Numbered from the stretch's first letter, positions 8,146 to 18,115 are shown. The stretch: 64,000 nt of DNA from Flavobacteriales bacterium (GCA_016718655.1 JADKCV010000017.1:1-64000); one strand, 5' to 3'. Notes: generated by a model from the letters alone, not told the origin. Program-made: numbers and translations.

Positions 8146-9736
8146 GGTTCGGCGTGCGATCCGCGACCACGCTTGGCGTCATCACCAGATCGAAGCTCAT
8201 TTCCCGATCCCCCGAGTCACTGGAAGCAGCGACCAAGGTCAGGTCCTGCGTGGAATGGCCTGTGGCTTCCACCGTGAGCGCATACTGTTCTCCAGGGTCG
8301 AGGACCAACACGTAACGACCGGTGCGCTTGTTGGCGTTGTACACTCCCAGGATCTCGGAACGGGCAGCATCCATCACGGTGATCCGCGCCCCCACCGGTT
8401 CCTCGGAAACATCGGTGACCACCCCGCGCACCAGCATATAGTCCAACTGGCTTCCGGGGAATTGCACTTGATAGATATCCTGCATGCCCAACCCTCCTGG
8501 TCGTTCCGAGGAGAAGTAGCCCGTGAACCCATCCGCGCTGAGGCAGAAGTAGATATCGTCGTTCACGGTATTCAACGGATAACCCATGTTCTCCGGGGCA
8601 CTCCAACCGTTCATGTCGGCATCCGTGAGCGTGCTCTTGAAGATGTCGTATCCGCCGATGCTCGTATGACCATTGCTGCTGAAGAAGAGGGTCATGCCAT
8701 CGCTATGGATGAACGGAGCATCCTCGTCCTGGTCGGTATTGATATTCGGACCGAGGTTCAATGGCAGGCTCCATTCCCCACTGGGAAGGCGACGGATGCG
8801 ATAGAGATCGCGACCACCGAACCCTCCGGGACGGTCCGAGGTGAAGTAGATCTCGTCCCCTCCCGGTGCGATGCTCGCGCTCGGTTCATGGTTGGGGGAG
8901 TTGATCATAGGGGTCATTTGCACAGGCAACTGCCACTCGTGTGCATGCATGCGGGACTCGTACAGGTCACCACTCACCAGATCACGTTGCGTGCGGTAGA
9001 CGATGATCGAACTGCCGTCCGGGTTCAACCCGACGGTGGCATCATGAACGCCGCTGTTCAAGGGTGTGCCCACGTTCTTCGCCGCACTCCAGACATCATC
9101 CTGGTTCACCGCCGTGTAGATATCCTCGAAGTACTGACCCGTGGGATCCTTCAACCCGCCCGTGGTGCCTTGTCGTCGTGAGGTGAAGTAGATGGTCCTA
9201 CCATCCGCTGTGACCAACGGGCAGTAATCATGCGCGGTGGAATTGATCCCCGCGCCCATGTTCCGTATCTCCACCTCAACTGGTCGCCCCATCAACTCTT
9301 GGGCATGGCGTGCCATGGCGATCGCGCGATCCACATCGCTATCCTTCACCGCACGGTAGTTCATCGTCTTGTACGCCTCGAACAGGTCCACAGCCTCTTG
9401 GAACCGTTGCTGGCGATGGCGTGACCGAGCCAGTTCAAGGTGTGCTTCCGTGTGCCCACCGCGCGCTGCGCGCTCCAAGTAGGGTACAGCCTTATCACGT
9501 TGGCCCGGAAGGTGGACCAGGCAAACACCCGCCTCGTAATAGACCTCCACGAAGCTCGTGTCCACAGGCAACAAGCGCTTATAGACCTTCCACGCTTCCT
9601 CATAGTCCTCATTCGCCAAGTGAGCCTTGGCCTGGTCGAGCATCTGGTTGTGAGGCCGTTTGTAGTTCGGTTGGGCGGTTGCCATCAAGGCAACGGCAAT
9701 ACCGATAAAACCAAGTGTAGTACGCTTCATGTTCAT
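8138..9736 (-). CDS. TPR - PD40 beta-propeller - carboxypeptidase-regulatory protein (PorE-like, no OmpA domain)
   Basis: The 532-residue exported protein (signal peptide ending MATAQ) has TPR repeats at about residues 30-150 (LANEDYEEAWKVYKRLLP, EAHLELARSRHRQQRFQEAVDLFEAY). A PD40/TolB-like propeller follows at about 170-420 with repeated motifs such as GRTIYFTSRR, DEIYFTSDRPGGFGGRDLY and MTLFFSSNGHTSIGGYDIF. A regulatory-like beta domain lies at about 435-505. This order matches the T9SS peptidoglycan-binding protein PorE, but the C-terminal OmpA domain that contacts peptidoglycan is absent. It sits between the PKD protein (4-nt overlap) and PorP/SprF (8-nt overlap), so a scaffold role in the same surface complex is likely but inferred. 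Confidence 0.8.
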   Translation of the reverse strand: MNMKRTTLGFIGIAVALMATAQPNYKRPHNQMLDQAKAHLANEDYEEAWKVYKRLLPVDTSFVEVYYEAGVCLVHLPGQRDKAVPYLERAARGGHTEAHLELARSRHRQQRFQEAVDLFEAYKTMNYRAVKDSDVDRAIAMARHAQELMGRPVEVEIRNMGAGINSTAHDYCPLVTADGRTIYFTSRRQGTTGGLKDPTGQYFEDIYTAVNQDDVWSAAKNVGTPLNSGVHDATVGLNPDGSSIIVYRTQRDLVSGDLYESRMHAHEWQLPVQMTPMINSPNHEPSASIAPGGDEIYFTSDRPGGFGGRDLYRIRRLPSGEWSLPLNLGPNINTDQDEDAPFIHSDGMTLFFSSNGHTSIGGYDIFKSTLTDADMNGWSAPENMGYPLNTVNDDIYFCLSADGFTGYFSSERPGGLGMQDIYQVQFPGSQLDYMLVRGVVTDVSEEPVGARITVMDAARSEILGVYNANKRTGRYVLVLDPGEQYALTVEATGHSTQDLTLVAASSDSGDREMSFDLVMTPSVVADRTPNHE

Positions 9737-12700
9737 CGCAAGAGTGTTACGTCGCCTTTCATGGTGGTCTCGCGACCATCACTGAACTTGGCGTAGGCTT
9801 TCCAGACATAGACGTCCTGTTTCGCAGGACTACCACGGTAATATCCATCCCAACCGATGCGTACATCCTCGGTCACGAACAGGAGTTCGCCCCAACGGTT
9901 GAAGATCTCCAATCGGTACTTCTCCACGCCATCGTATAGCGGGAAGAAGTGGTCGTTCGTGTAACTCCGTGGGTCATAGACACCATCGGTGGGGCCACTG
10001 CTATTGGGTGTGAAGGCATTGGGGAACTGGATCTCCCCGGAAGCCTCCCCGGTCACCGCACTTGCAAGCTGGAACGTATCCGGGCAGTTCCACGCATTGT
10101 TGGCGACCAGCGTAACATCGAAGGTGCCCGTCTGTGTGTAATAATGTACCGGGTTGAACTCCGTGGAGGTGGTCCCGTCACCGAAGTCCCATGCGTAGCT
10201 GCTGGCGTTGGCGCTCAGGTTGTACGTGAACACCGGGTCACTCGGCACGATGACCTCGGACGGTTGTAGCACGAAGTAGGCGTTGGCGCGCGGACGCACC
10301 ACGACGGAATCGACCTTCACGGCCGTATTCGTACCTCCCCCTATGCCAAATGCGGTCAAGCTCACGGTATAGACCCCTGGTACGTTGAAGATGTAGGTTG
10401 GGTTATCCGCAGTGCTGGTGCCGCCATCGCCGAAGTTCCACTGGTAGCTCTGGCCCTGTAACGATGTGTTGGTGAAGGAGACGGTGAGCGGTGCACATCC
10501 ATCGCCCTGACCCAGGAAACTGGCCGTGGGCAGCGGCGGGGTGATCACGACCTCCTGTGTCGCGGTATCGCTGCAATAGGTGCCGTTCACGATCAGCTCG
10601 ATGGTGAAGGTGCCCCACGAGGCGTAGGTGTGGCTGCCCGGTGCCTGGAGCGAGGAGGTGCCGCCATCGCCGAAGCTCCAGTTGTGCGACCAGTTGCCCG
10701 CACTGCTGGTGTTCACCAGGTCCACCGTGGCATTGGGGAACTGCTGCAGGAAGGGCGTGGCCTGGAACGCGGCCTGGGGAACCGGATAGATGTTCACGAT
10801 GCGGGTCGCCGTTGCCGTGCAACCATAGGGGGAGATGGCGGTGAGAACGATTGTCCGCGTAAGGTCGAAGGGAGTGGTGTTGACGTAGGTATAGGTCGGC
10901 TCCTCCCCCACCAGGATGTTGCCATCGCCCATGTCCCACTGGTAGCTGAGGGCACCGGTGCTCTGGTTCTGGATGAGCAGCTCCATCGGCGAACAGCCCT
11001 GGTCGTTCACCTGAAAGGCCGCACTGATGGCCGGGTACACGGTGATCGGCGCCAAGGCGGTGTCCGTGCATCCGAAGGCCGTGGTTGCGATCAGTTGCAC
11101 GTCGAAGATCTGCGGGGTGGCCGCGCTGTGTTCGTAGGTATGCGCGGTGTTGCCCGGACCTGCGGCAAGGCTCTGGCCATCACCGTAGGACCACTGCAGT
11201 TGCTGCGCGCCGATGCTCAGGTCCTGGAAGGGCACGGTCAAGGGCTGGCAACCCTCGGTGACGCCGGGGATGAATTGCGCCAGTGGCTGCGGATGGACCA
11301 GGATGGGCGCGTTGGCCGTATCGCTACAGCCGTAGCTGGAGGTGGCCACCAGTTCAGGGCTGAACACCACATCAGCAAGGCCTTGCGCGAAGTACGTGTG
11401 CTGTGGCCCTGCAGAAGCGCTGAACTGGCCATCGCCGAAGGTCCAGGCATAGGTATCGGCACCGCTGGACACGTTGAGGAACTGCACCGGTAAGGGGGCG
11501 CATCCCGCACTGTCCGCCACAAAGGCCGCGATCACCTGCGGGAACACCTCGATGTTGCGCACCACCGTGCTGCTGCAACCATGCGCAGTGAGGGCGGTAA
11601 GGGTGACCACCGTCTGCATTGGGCCAGGACCCGCGTAGTTGTACCAGGTATGCCCATGGACAGCCTGTGTCGTATCGGAGGTGGAACCATCTCCGTAGTT
11701 CCACAAGTACTGGTCGGCACCGGTGGAGAGGTTGGTAAGCTGCACCGTGAGCGGGTGACAGCCCTGTGCATCGGAAAGGGAAAGGTCGGCCGTGGGGTTC
11801 GGGTAAACGGTCACGGTGGCCTGCGCAGTGTCCACGCAGCCGAAGGCGTTGGCACCGACCAGGGTCACGGGGAACACCTGATCATTGGTGGAGGTGTTGA
11901 TGTAAGTGTGCGATGGTGATGGTCCAGCACCCGTGGCGCCATCGCCGAAGATCCACTGGTAGCTCACCGCTCCCACCACGCTGGGGAAGGTGACCGTGAG
12001 TGGACTGCAACCGCTGTCCGGCTCGGCCACGAAGGTGAAGTCCGGCGTGGGGTACACGGTTATCTGCTGAGTGCTGGTGGACTGACAACCGGCCGGCGAG
12101 AAGGCGGTCAGCGTGACGGTATGCACGTCCAGGAAGAAGGTGTTGTTGACGTAGGTGTGCTGGGGCGAGACGGCGGTGGACGTGGTGCCATCACCCAAGT
12201 CCCACAGGTAGGTGGACGCGCCCGTGCTGGTGTTCAGGAAGTTGACATCGAGCGGCGCACAGCCAGGCTGGGCGTTGTGCACGAAGCCCGCCACAACGCC
12301 GGGTGCCACGGTGATGTCCACCATGGCGGTGTCCGCACAACCGAAGGGCGATGCTGCGACAAGTTGCACCGTGAAGGTGGTGTCCGTGGTGGTGGTGTTC
12401 AGGAAGGTGTGCGCAGGCGTGGCGGTGTTGTACACCGTGCCGTCGCCCATGGTCCATTCATAGAGCGTGGCGTTGGTGCTGGCGTTCCCGAAGTTGACCG
12501 TCAGCGGCGAGCACCCGAGGACGACATCGGGCTGCGGGATGGCATCAGGTCGGGCCTGCACGTTCACCCACTGGATGCCGGAATTCCCGCAATACGCCCC
12601 GGTGACGGTCAGCGTGACCACATAAGGGCCGGGGTTGGCGTATTGATGCGTAGGCGACTCGTCGGTGCTCGTGGTGCCATCGCCCAGGTCCCAGGACCAG

Positions 12701-14262
12701 CCGGTGACCGGGTTGCCCGCTGCGGTAGTGATCTGTGGTACGAACTGCGCAACTTCACCGAAGCAGAGGTTCTGCACTTGGATACCCACCGTGGGTGGAT
12801 CGAACACTTCCACGTCGCGGGTGAAGCTGTGCTCGCAACCCAAGGCATTGGTGACCGTTAGCGAAATGACATACACACCAGCCGTGGTGTAAGTGTGTGG
12901 CGGAGGGTCAACGACAGTGCTCGTGGTGCCATCACCGAAGTCCCAGACCTGCGAGATGGCGCCCACCGAGGTGTTGGTGATGCTAACGGTGATCGAATCG
13001 CACGCAGCGTCCTGGTCCAGATCGAAGGCCGCAGTGGGACGAGGCAGGACCACCACGGTGACCGTGGCGGTGTCCGAACATCCGGCGGTAGCGCCTTGGA
13101 TGCTGGCCGTATAGGACACATTGTAGGTGCCGGGCGTGTTGTAGGTCTGCGCCTGATCACCAGCACCTGTCCACTGGAACCCATTACCCGTATCGAAGTT
13201 CCATTGGTAATAGTTCGCGCCGCCGGCAGTGGTCTCATCGAAGAAGGCGGTCTCACCCGCACAGATCGTGTCGGGGTCCACGGTCAATGAGACGGTGGGC
13301 GGCGGGACGATGGTGATCGTCACATAGGCGGTATCGATCCCACAGTAGTTACTGTCCAGCAACATCACATCGTATGAACCGATCCCTGGATAGGCGATCG
13401 TACGCGGGAAGGTGGGCGGCCAAGGGGTCCAGTCAATGATGGAATCCTGCCCGGTACCCCAGTAGTCACCGAAGTTCCAGTATTCGTAGCGCTGGAAGAT
13501 GTTGCCTTGCTGGAAACAGTTGCGGTCCGTGGTGTTCAGGAAGGTCACCTCATTGTCCGGCCAACACAGCAGCGTCGCCGAAGGAGCGATGCTTGCATCG
13601 TCGATGTCCCAGATGCGGATCGGATTGAAGGTGGCCAGACTGGCGCCTCCCTGCAACGTGTTGCAACTGTTCTCCGCGCTCAGTTCCACAGTGGTCTCAC
13701 AGTTCACCGTCCCGGGGAGGTACGTGTGCGAGATCGTCTGGCCAAGGTTCGTGAAGTCGTAGGTCTCGGTGGGGCTGCCATCACCGAAATTCCAGATGAA
13801 CACGGTGTTCGGCGAGACGTTGGTGCTGGAGTTGATGAACTCCACGGCTTGCGGCGCACAGACCTGTGTAAGGCCACCGACCGGGATCTGTATGGACGCG
13901 CTTGTGCTCTGTTCCATGACCAGGGTGCCTGTGATGGTACATCCGGTGGCGATCTCCGTGAACACGACCGTGTAAGACCCCACCGTGGCCGGATAGATGT
14001 GGCTAACGGACAGGGGAGGTTGTAATGATGGTCCGTTCTGGATCGGAGAGCCATCGCCCCAGTTGATGGTGTAGGCTCCCACGTTCTGGGGGGTGGCAAC
14101 GAGCAACGCATAAGGCGTTCCCGAGCAACTGTACCATTGCGGCGTATCGGAAGGCACTCCGAAATAATCATAGAGCTGCGGACACTGCGCTTGGACCGAC
14201 AAGGTCAGAAGCAGCGGAACGGAGAGCCCTATGGAACGCAGGTAGGATCGCACGACACACAC
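9733..14262 (-). CDS. Giant PKD-repeat protein with gliding-motility type B sorting domain
   Basis: A 1509-residue secreted protein with a signal peptide (around RSIGLSVPLLLTLSVQAQ), about 15 PKD-type Ig-like repeats recognisable by W-x-FGDG-like motifs (WNFGDGSPTE, WDFGDGTTST, WDLGDGTTST, WTMGDGTVYN, WIFGDGATG, WSYGDGQSL and others) each followed by HTY, and a C-terminal gliding-motility-associated domain (FPNAFTPNSSGPTDGVYDP ... RLEIFNRWGELLF ... MKGDVTLLR). Such CHU_C/type B domains are T9SS signals that usually work with a PorP/SprF partner, which is encoded in this operon. The start is GTG: the one at 14262 or the one three codons later gives a good signal peptide. A structural or adhesive surface role is expected; the ligand is unknown. 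Confidence 0.9.
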   Translation of the reverse strand: MCVVRSYLRSIGLSVPLLLTLSVQAQCPQLYDYFGVPSDTPQWYSCSGTPYALLVATPQNVGAYTINWGDGSPIQNGPSLQPPLSVSHIYPATVGSYTVVFTEIATGCTITGTLVMEQSTSASIQIPVGGLTQVCAPQAVEFINSSTNVSPNTVFIWNFGDGSPTETYDFTNLGQTISHTYLPGTVNCETTVELSAENSCNTLQGGASLATFNPIRIWDIDDASIAPSATLLCWPDNEVTFLNTTDRNCFQQGNIFQRYEYWNFGDYWGTGQDSIIDWTPWPPTFPRTIAYPGIGSYDVMLLDSNYCGIDTAYVTITIVPPPTVSLTVDPDTICAGETAFFDETTAGGANYYQWNFDTGNGFQWTGAGDQAQTYNTPGTYNVSYTASIQGATAGCSDTATVTVVVLPRPTAAFDLDQDAACDSITVSITNTSVGAISQVWDFGDGTTSTVVDPPPHTYTTAGVYVISLTVTNALGCEHSFTRDVEVFDPPTVGIQVQNLCFGEVAQFVPQITTAAGNPVTGWSWDLGDGTTSTDESPTHQYANPGPYVVTLTVTGAYCGNSGIQWVNVQARPDAIPQPDVVLGCSPLTVNFGNASTNATLYEWTMGDGTVYNTATPAHTFLNTTTTDTTFTVQLVAASPFGCADTAMVDITVAPGVVAGFVHNAQPGCAPLDVNFLNTSTGASTYLWDLGDGTTSTAVSPQHTYVNNTFFLDVHTVTLTAFSPAGCQSTSTQQITVYPTPDFTFVAEPDSGCSPLTVTFPSVVGAVSYQWIFGDGATGAGPSPSHTYINTSTNDQVFPVTLVGANAFGCVDTAQATVTVYPNPTADLSLSDAQGCHPLTVQLTNLSTGADQYLWNYGDGSTSDTTQAVHGHTWYNYAGPGPMQTVVTLTALTAHGCSSTVVRNIEVFPQVIAAFVADSAGCAPLPVQFLNVSSGADTYAWTFGDGQFSASAGPQHTYFAQGLADVVFSPELVATSSYGCSDTANAPILVHPQPLAQFIPGVTEGCQPLTVPFQDLSIGAQQLQWSYGDGQSLAAGPGNTAHTYEHSAATPQIFDVQLIATTAFGCTDTALAPITVYPAISAAFQVNDQGCSPMELLIQNQSTGALSYQWDMGDGNILVGEEPTYTYVNTTPFDLTRTIVLTAISPYGCTATATRIVNIYPVPQAAFQATPFLQQFPNATVDLVNTSSAGNWSHNWSFGDGGTSSLQAPGSHTYASWGTFTIELIVNGTYCSDTATQEVVITPPLPTASFLGQGDGCAPLTVSFTNTSLQGQSYQWNFGDGGTSTADNPTYIFNVPGVYTVSLTAFGIGGGTNTAVKVDSVVVRPRANAYFVLQPSEVIVPSDPVFTYNLSANASSYAWDFGDGTTSTEFNPVHYYTQTGTFDVTLVANNAWNCPDTFQLASAVTGEASGEIQFPNAFTPNSSGPTDGVYDPRSYTNDHFFPLYDGVEKYRLEIFNRWGELLFVTEDVRIGWDGYYRGSPAKQDVYVWKAYAKFSDGRETTMKGDVTLLR

Positions 14263-14394
14263 GTGTTCGTGCCTTGGTACGCCTGCTGTGGATCAAAGGA
14301 TACGGTGGAGCCTGGAAATCATCGACCAGGTATGTCGGCAACCCTTCCGGTGCGAACGTAAGCCCGATGAACGCACCGGAACCCTGAAGCCCGT

Positions 14395-15945
14395 ATGACG
14401 TATGACCGCTCCATTCTAGTCTCCCTCAACGCCATGGAACGATATGATCTTGTTGTGATCGGAGGAGGCCCAGCTGGCCATGCGGCTGCGATGCGCGCCA
14501 TCGACCTGGGTATGCGTGTGATGTTGGTGGAACGCGATCGGATCGGTGGTACTGGGATCTATAATGGAGCATTGGCTTCCAAGACGTTGTGGGAAGTGGC
14601 GCAGCGCGTTTCCAGTACGAACGAGTTGATGCGCACGCGAGGTCGTGAACCCTTCCGGTTGAACTGGGACGAGGTGACACGCACGCTGAACGAAGCCATC
14701 TTCGAGCGCAAGTACTTGTATGCATGTCACATGCAACTCCTGGCCAGCCGAGAGGATACACGTGGTCGTAAGCTCTTCACGTATGAACGGGGTGATGCGA
14801 CCTTCCTGGATGCGAACACCATCACCATCCGACAAGCCACCGGCATTCTTGAAGTTGTCGCTGACCGCGTGATCGTGGCCACTGGCAGCAGGCCGCGCAA
14901 TGCACCCGATATCGTAGCCGATGGGACGTATATCCTCAACAGCGACAGCATCTTCGACCTGGACCATCTGCCCAGCAGCATCGTTATCATCGGCGCTGGT
15001 GTAATCGGTTGCGAGTTCGCGACCATCTTCTCCAACCTGGGTCAGACCAAGGTCCACATCATCGATCGCGCGGAACGTATCCTGCCTTTCGAGGACAGCG
15101 ACGTATCCGAACTCATCGCCCGCGAAATGGAGCGGCGCGGGGTGGTCATTCACCGCAGTTCCAAGCTCGAGCGGATCAGCGTTGTGGATGGTGACCAAGG
15201 GAAGCGCGAGGTGGAATATGAACTGTCCTACCCGGATGGCCGCACCGAACGTGTTCGTGTGGAACGGGCACTACTCTCCATCGGAAGGATCCCGAACACG
15301 GACCGCATGGGGTTGGATGTGACAGGCCTGGAATTGGACCCAAGGACCGGATCACCCCTGTTGAACGGCACGGCTTCCTCCAAGGCGCATATCCACTTCG
15401 TGGGGGATGCGACCGGCAGCAATATGCTCGTGAACCTCGGCGAACTGGAAGGCCGCCATGCCGTGGAACATCTGGCCGGGCTCCGCGATGACCTTCCCAA
15501 CTACGCCAACGTGAGTACGATCATGTTCCTCGACCCTGAAGTGGCCGGCGTGGGCATGAACGAGCAGGAATGCCGCAAACTGGCCATCCCCTACCGGTGC
15601 GCACGTATCGACTACAGTTGCCTTGCCCGCGCCATCGCCATGCGAAGAACACGGGGATTCTTCAAGGTGCTGGTGAGCGATGACGAGCACATGCGGATCC
15701 TGGGCATGCGTGCTGTTGGCGAACATGCGTCCAGCGCCATCCAAGCAGTGGCGCTCATGATGCGCCTGGGCACACCCATTCGTGAATTGGCCGATCTCGT
15801 CCACCCTCACCCCAGTATCACCGAAGGGGTGCAGGAGTGTGCACGCATGCTACTGGGCACCAGCATCTTCAAACCCGAGGTACTGGGCGACAAACTGCTC
15901 TGCCACCGCTGGGCACCCGGCGTGACCAGCGAGGCGGCCGCCTAA
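14395..15945 (+). CDS. Flavin disulfide-reductase family protein lacking the redox-active cysteines
   Basis: The protein (516 residues, or 503 from the alternative ATG 14434, which gives MERYDLVVIGGGPAG directly) has an FAD dinucleotide fold (VVIGGGPAGHAAA), an NAD(P) fold (IVIIGAGVIGCEFA), a GDATGSNMLVNLGELEG segment and a C-terminal dimerisation domain with HPHPSITEGVQE. It is closest in shape to dihydrolipoyl dehydrogenase and soluble transhydrogenase. The usual CxxxxC site following GGT is replaced by GGTGIYNGALASKTLWE, with no cysteine. It therefore cannot run a dithiol reaction like lipoamide dehydrogenase, but a direct NAD(P)H-flavin reaction such as transhydrogenation remains possible. 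It stands alone, divergent from the PKD operon. Confidence 0.8.
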   Translation: MTYDRSILVSLNAMERYDLVVIGGGPAGHAAAMRAIDLGMRVMLVERDRIGGTGIYNGALASKTLWEVAQRVSSTNELMRTRGREPFRLNWDEVTRTLNEAIFERKYLYACHMQLLASREDTRGRKLFTYERGDATFLDANTITIRQATGILEVVADRVIVATGSRPRNAPDIVADGTYILNSDSIFDLDHLPSSIVIIGAGVIGCEFATIFSNLGQTKVHIIDRAERILPFEDSDVSELIAREMERRGVVIHRSSKLERISVVDGDQGKREVEYELSYPDGRTERVRVERALLSIGRIPNTDRMGLDVTGLELDPRTGSPLLNGTASSKAHIHFVGDATGSNMLVNLGELEGRHAVEHLAGLRDDLPNYANVSTIMFLDPEVAGVGMNEQECRKLAIPYRCARIDYSCLARAIAMRRTRGFFKVLVSDDEHMRILGMRAVGEHASSAIQAVALMMRLGTPIRELADLVHPHPSITEGVQECARMLLGTSIFKPEVLGDKLLCHRWAPGVTSEAAA

Positions 15946-15948
15946 GGA

Positions 15949-17085
15949 TCATTGCAACGTCGGTGGACCCGGATCCTGGAACCGGGGATCGTTCACGAAT
16001 TCCGTGTCCGTGAGCGTATGAAGGAAGGCGATCAATTGGGCCTTCTTGGCCGCTGATAGCTGCAACCCACCCGTGGTGTACTTCATGTTCGGATCGACCG
16101 TGGTGGATGCATGGCCCCCGCTGTTGTAATGTTCGATCACCTCCTCCAAGGTCTGGAAGCGACCGTCGTGCATATAGGGCGCGGTCAGCGCAACGTTGCG
16201 CAGTGAGGGTGTCTTGAACTTCGCACGGTCCTGTGGCAGACCGGTGAGTGCGCCGAGACCCAGATCGGACCAGAGGCTCTCGGGATCCAATCCGTTGTTT
16301 CGGATCTGACCGTCGGTGAATCGGCCTCCACCACTCGGGTGGCAATGAAAGCAATCGGCCCCACCCTGGCCCATGGGCACATCAGGTGGCAGCCCTCCTT
16401 CATAGGTGGTGAGTTCGAAACCGAACTGCTCCTCCACCGTGAACAATTCCTCGCCCCGTACCATTCGGTCGTATTTCGAGTTGCTGCTCACCATGGTCCG
16501 TAGGAACTGGGCGATGGCCTTGGCGGTCCGCTCCTGGGTGATGCCCGGGGTTCCGAAGGCACGCAGGAACAGGGTCGGATAGACGGGATCGGCCTGCAAT
16601 TTCGCTAGGGCGTCCGGCCATTCCTCATGCATCTCGATGGGGTCCATCACAGGCATCAGGATCTGTTCTTCCAACGTGGCCGCCCTGCCATCCCAGAAGA
16701 AGCTGGTCTCCCAACCCAGGTTCTGCAAGGCCATGGCATTGCGCGTACCTTGAATGCCATCGATACCCGTGCTGAAGCGATTCCCATGATCGGTGAAGGC
16801 CACCGCTGAACCATGACAGGAGGCACAGCTTTGGGTGTTGTCACCTGAAAGACGTTCCTCGTAGAGTAGGAAACGTCCAAGACGGATCCCCTCCTCGGTA
16901 AGCGGGTTGTTGGCCGGGATCGGCATCGGAGAGAAGTACGAGGGGTAGGTGAGCGTGTAGGGTGTCGGGGTATACACCTGCCCTCCACCCGGCGGGTTCG
17001 GATCCGGTTCCACCGGATCATCCGGATCGCAACCGGTCATGACCACCAACACCGGCACGCATAGGTACCATGGCAGACAGCGCAT
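15949..17085 (-). CDS. Di-heme cytochrome c peroxidase/MauG family lipoprotein (MbnH-like)
   Basis: From the ATG at 17085 the product is 378 residues: MRCLPWYLCVPVLVVMTGC is a lipoprotein signal. Two c-type haem sites are visible, CASCH and CFHCH, along with RLGRFLLYEERLSGDNTQSC, FFWDGRAATLEEQ and TAPYMHDGRFQTLEEVIEHYNSGG, all typical of bacterial cytochrome c peroxidase/MauG enzymes. An in-frame start at 17136 would overlap the upstream gene and precede a poor signal, so the shorter form is preferred. It lies 10 nt downstream of a paralogue and in one operon with an MbnP-type gene. In the known MbnP/MbnH pair the di-heme enzyme oxidises a tryptophan of MbnP to kynurenine; peroxidase activity is the alternative. 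Confidence 0.85.
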   Translation of the reverse strand: MRCLPWYLCVPVLVVMTGCDPDDPVEPDPNPPGGGQVYTPTPYTLTYPSYFSPMPIPANNPLTEEGIRLGRFLLYEERLSGDNTQSCASCHGSAVAFTDHGNRFSTGIDGIQGTRNAMALQNLGWETSFFWDGRAATLEEQILMPVMDPIEMHEEWPDALAKLQADPVYPTLFLRAFGTPGITQERTAKAIAQFLRTMVSSNSKYDRMVRGEELFTVEEQFGFELTTYEGGLPPDVPMGQGGADCFHCHPSGGGRFTDGQIRNNGLDPESLWSDLGLGALTGLPQDRAKFKTPSLRNVALTAPYMHDGRFQTLEEVIEHYNSGGHASTTVDPNMKYTTGGLQLSAAKKAQLIAFLHTLTDTEFVNDPRFQDPGPPTLQ

Positions 17086-17095
17086 GGCAGAGCGC

Positions 17096-18115
17096 TCAAT
17101 GTACTTGGTCCAGCGGGCGTTCATCGGTGAGTGCATGTAGGAATGCGATGAGGTCCAAGCGTTGTTCGGGGGAGATGGTGAAACCTGCGACCAACGGGCT
17201 CTTGTTCGGAGCTGCCTGGCCGCCGGATGCGAAGTGGTCCATCACCTCTTCCAATGTTGCAAAGGTACCATCGTGCATGTATGGGGCGGTCAGCGCGATG
17301 TTCCGCAGTGTGGGGGTCTTGAACTTACCATGGTCCGAAGCCACCAGTGAAATTCGTTCACGCCCCGGATCGGGTGAGAGTGTGTACAACCCGATGTTAT
17401 GGTAGCGGTGATCACTGAGGTCGAAACCGCCATGACAGGTACCACACTTCAGGTCGGGGCCATTGAACAAGGCAAGACCACGCTGCTCAGCCTCTGATAG
17501 CGCATCCATATCTCCTTGCAGGAAGCGATCGTACCGGGACCAACCACTTACCAGTGTCCGTTGGTACGTGGCCAATGCACGGGTAAGCAGGAACGCATCC
17601 AAGGGGCGGCCATACGCCAACCGGCTCAAGCGAGCATAGGGCTCCTTCTCGCGCACCCGTTCCGCCGCAAAATGGATATTGAAGTCCATCTCCTGTGTAT
17701 CGTGGATGGGAGCAATGGCCTGCTGCTCGAGGGTCGGCACACCTCCATCCCGAAAGAAAGCCGGGTGCCACGCCAAATTGAGAAGGGGTGGGGAATTGCG
17801 CATGCCCAAGCGGCCCTCTATCCCTTTGCTGATCGGAACGGTATCACTGAACGCCCGGTCCGGGAAGTGACAGGAGGCACAGGCGATCGAACCATCGCGT
17901 GATAGTTGCGGATCGAAGAACAGGGCCTTGCCGAGCCGAACGGACGCTTCGGTCATCGGAGCATCAGCTGGCAGGACCATGGGCGGCGCACCAGGGGGAA
18001 GATCAAGGAGGAAGGGGATATCCACCTCGGTCACCCGAACATCCTCTCCCATCCCGAGGTCCTTGCGACACCCCACGGAAACCAGTACAAGCGCTATGAG
18101 AACCACCTTCTTCAC
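17096..18115 (-). CDS. Di-heme cytochrome c peroxidase/MauG family lipoprotein (second MbnH-like copy)
   Basis: The 339-residue protein begins with MKKVVLIALVLVSVGCRKD, a clear lipoprotein signal. It carries haem motifs CASCH and CGTCH, ASVRLGKALFFDPQLSRDGS, AFFRDGGVPTLEQQ and TAPYMHDGTFATLEEVMDHFASGG, the standard landmarks of the family. It overlaps the start region of the MbnP-type gene's end by 4 nt (ATGA), which means tight translational coupling with that protein. This adjacency makes it the more likely direct partner of the MbnP-type lipoprotein, with the downstream copy as a paralogue. It acts in the periplasm, probably anchored to a membrane. Confidence 0.85.
   Translation of the reverse strand: MKKVVLIALVLVSVGCRKDLGMGEDVRVTEVDIPFLLDLPPGAPPMVLPADAPMTEASVRLGKALFFDPQLSRDGSIACASCHFPDRAFSDTVPISKGIEGRLGMRNSPPLLNLAWHPAFFRDGGVPTLEQQAIAPIHDTQEMDFNIHFAAERVREKEPYARLSRLAYGRPLDAFLLTRALATYQRTLVSGWSRYDRFLQGDMDALSEAEQRGLALFNGPDLKCGTCHGGFDLSDHRYHNIGLYTLSPDPGRERISLVASDHGKFKTPTLRNIALTAPYMHDGTFATLEEVMDHFASGGQAAPNKSPLVAGFTISPEQRLDLIAFLHALTDERPLDQVH

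Noticed and set aside
8066..9181. 371-codon frame opposite the TPR-PD40 gene
   Set aside because: Antisense to a well-supported coding region and without recognisable motifs.
10630..13290. Several frames opposite the PKD repeats
   Set aside because: They repeat with the same period as the PKD units on the other strand, so they are shadows of that repeat gene.
9733..14262. Regular DNA repeats considered as a CRISPR array
   Set aside because: The repeats are diverged, in frame and encode PKD domains; no short identical direct repeats with unique spacers.
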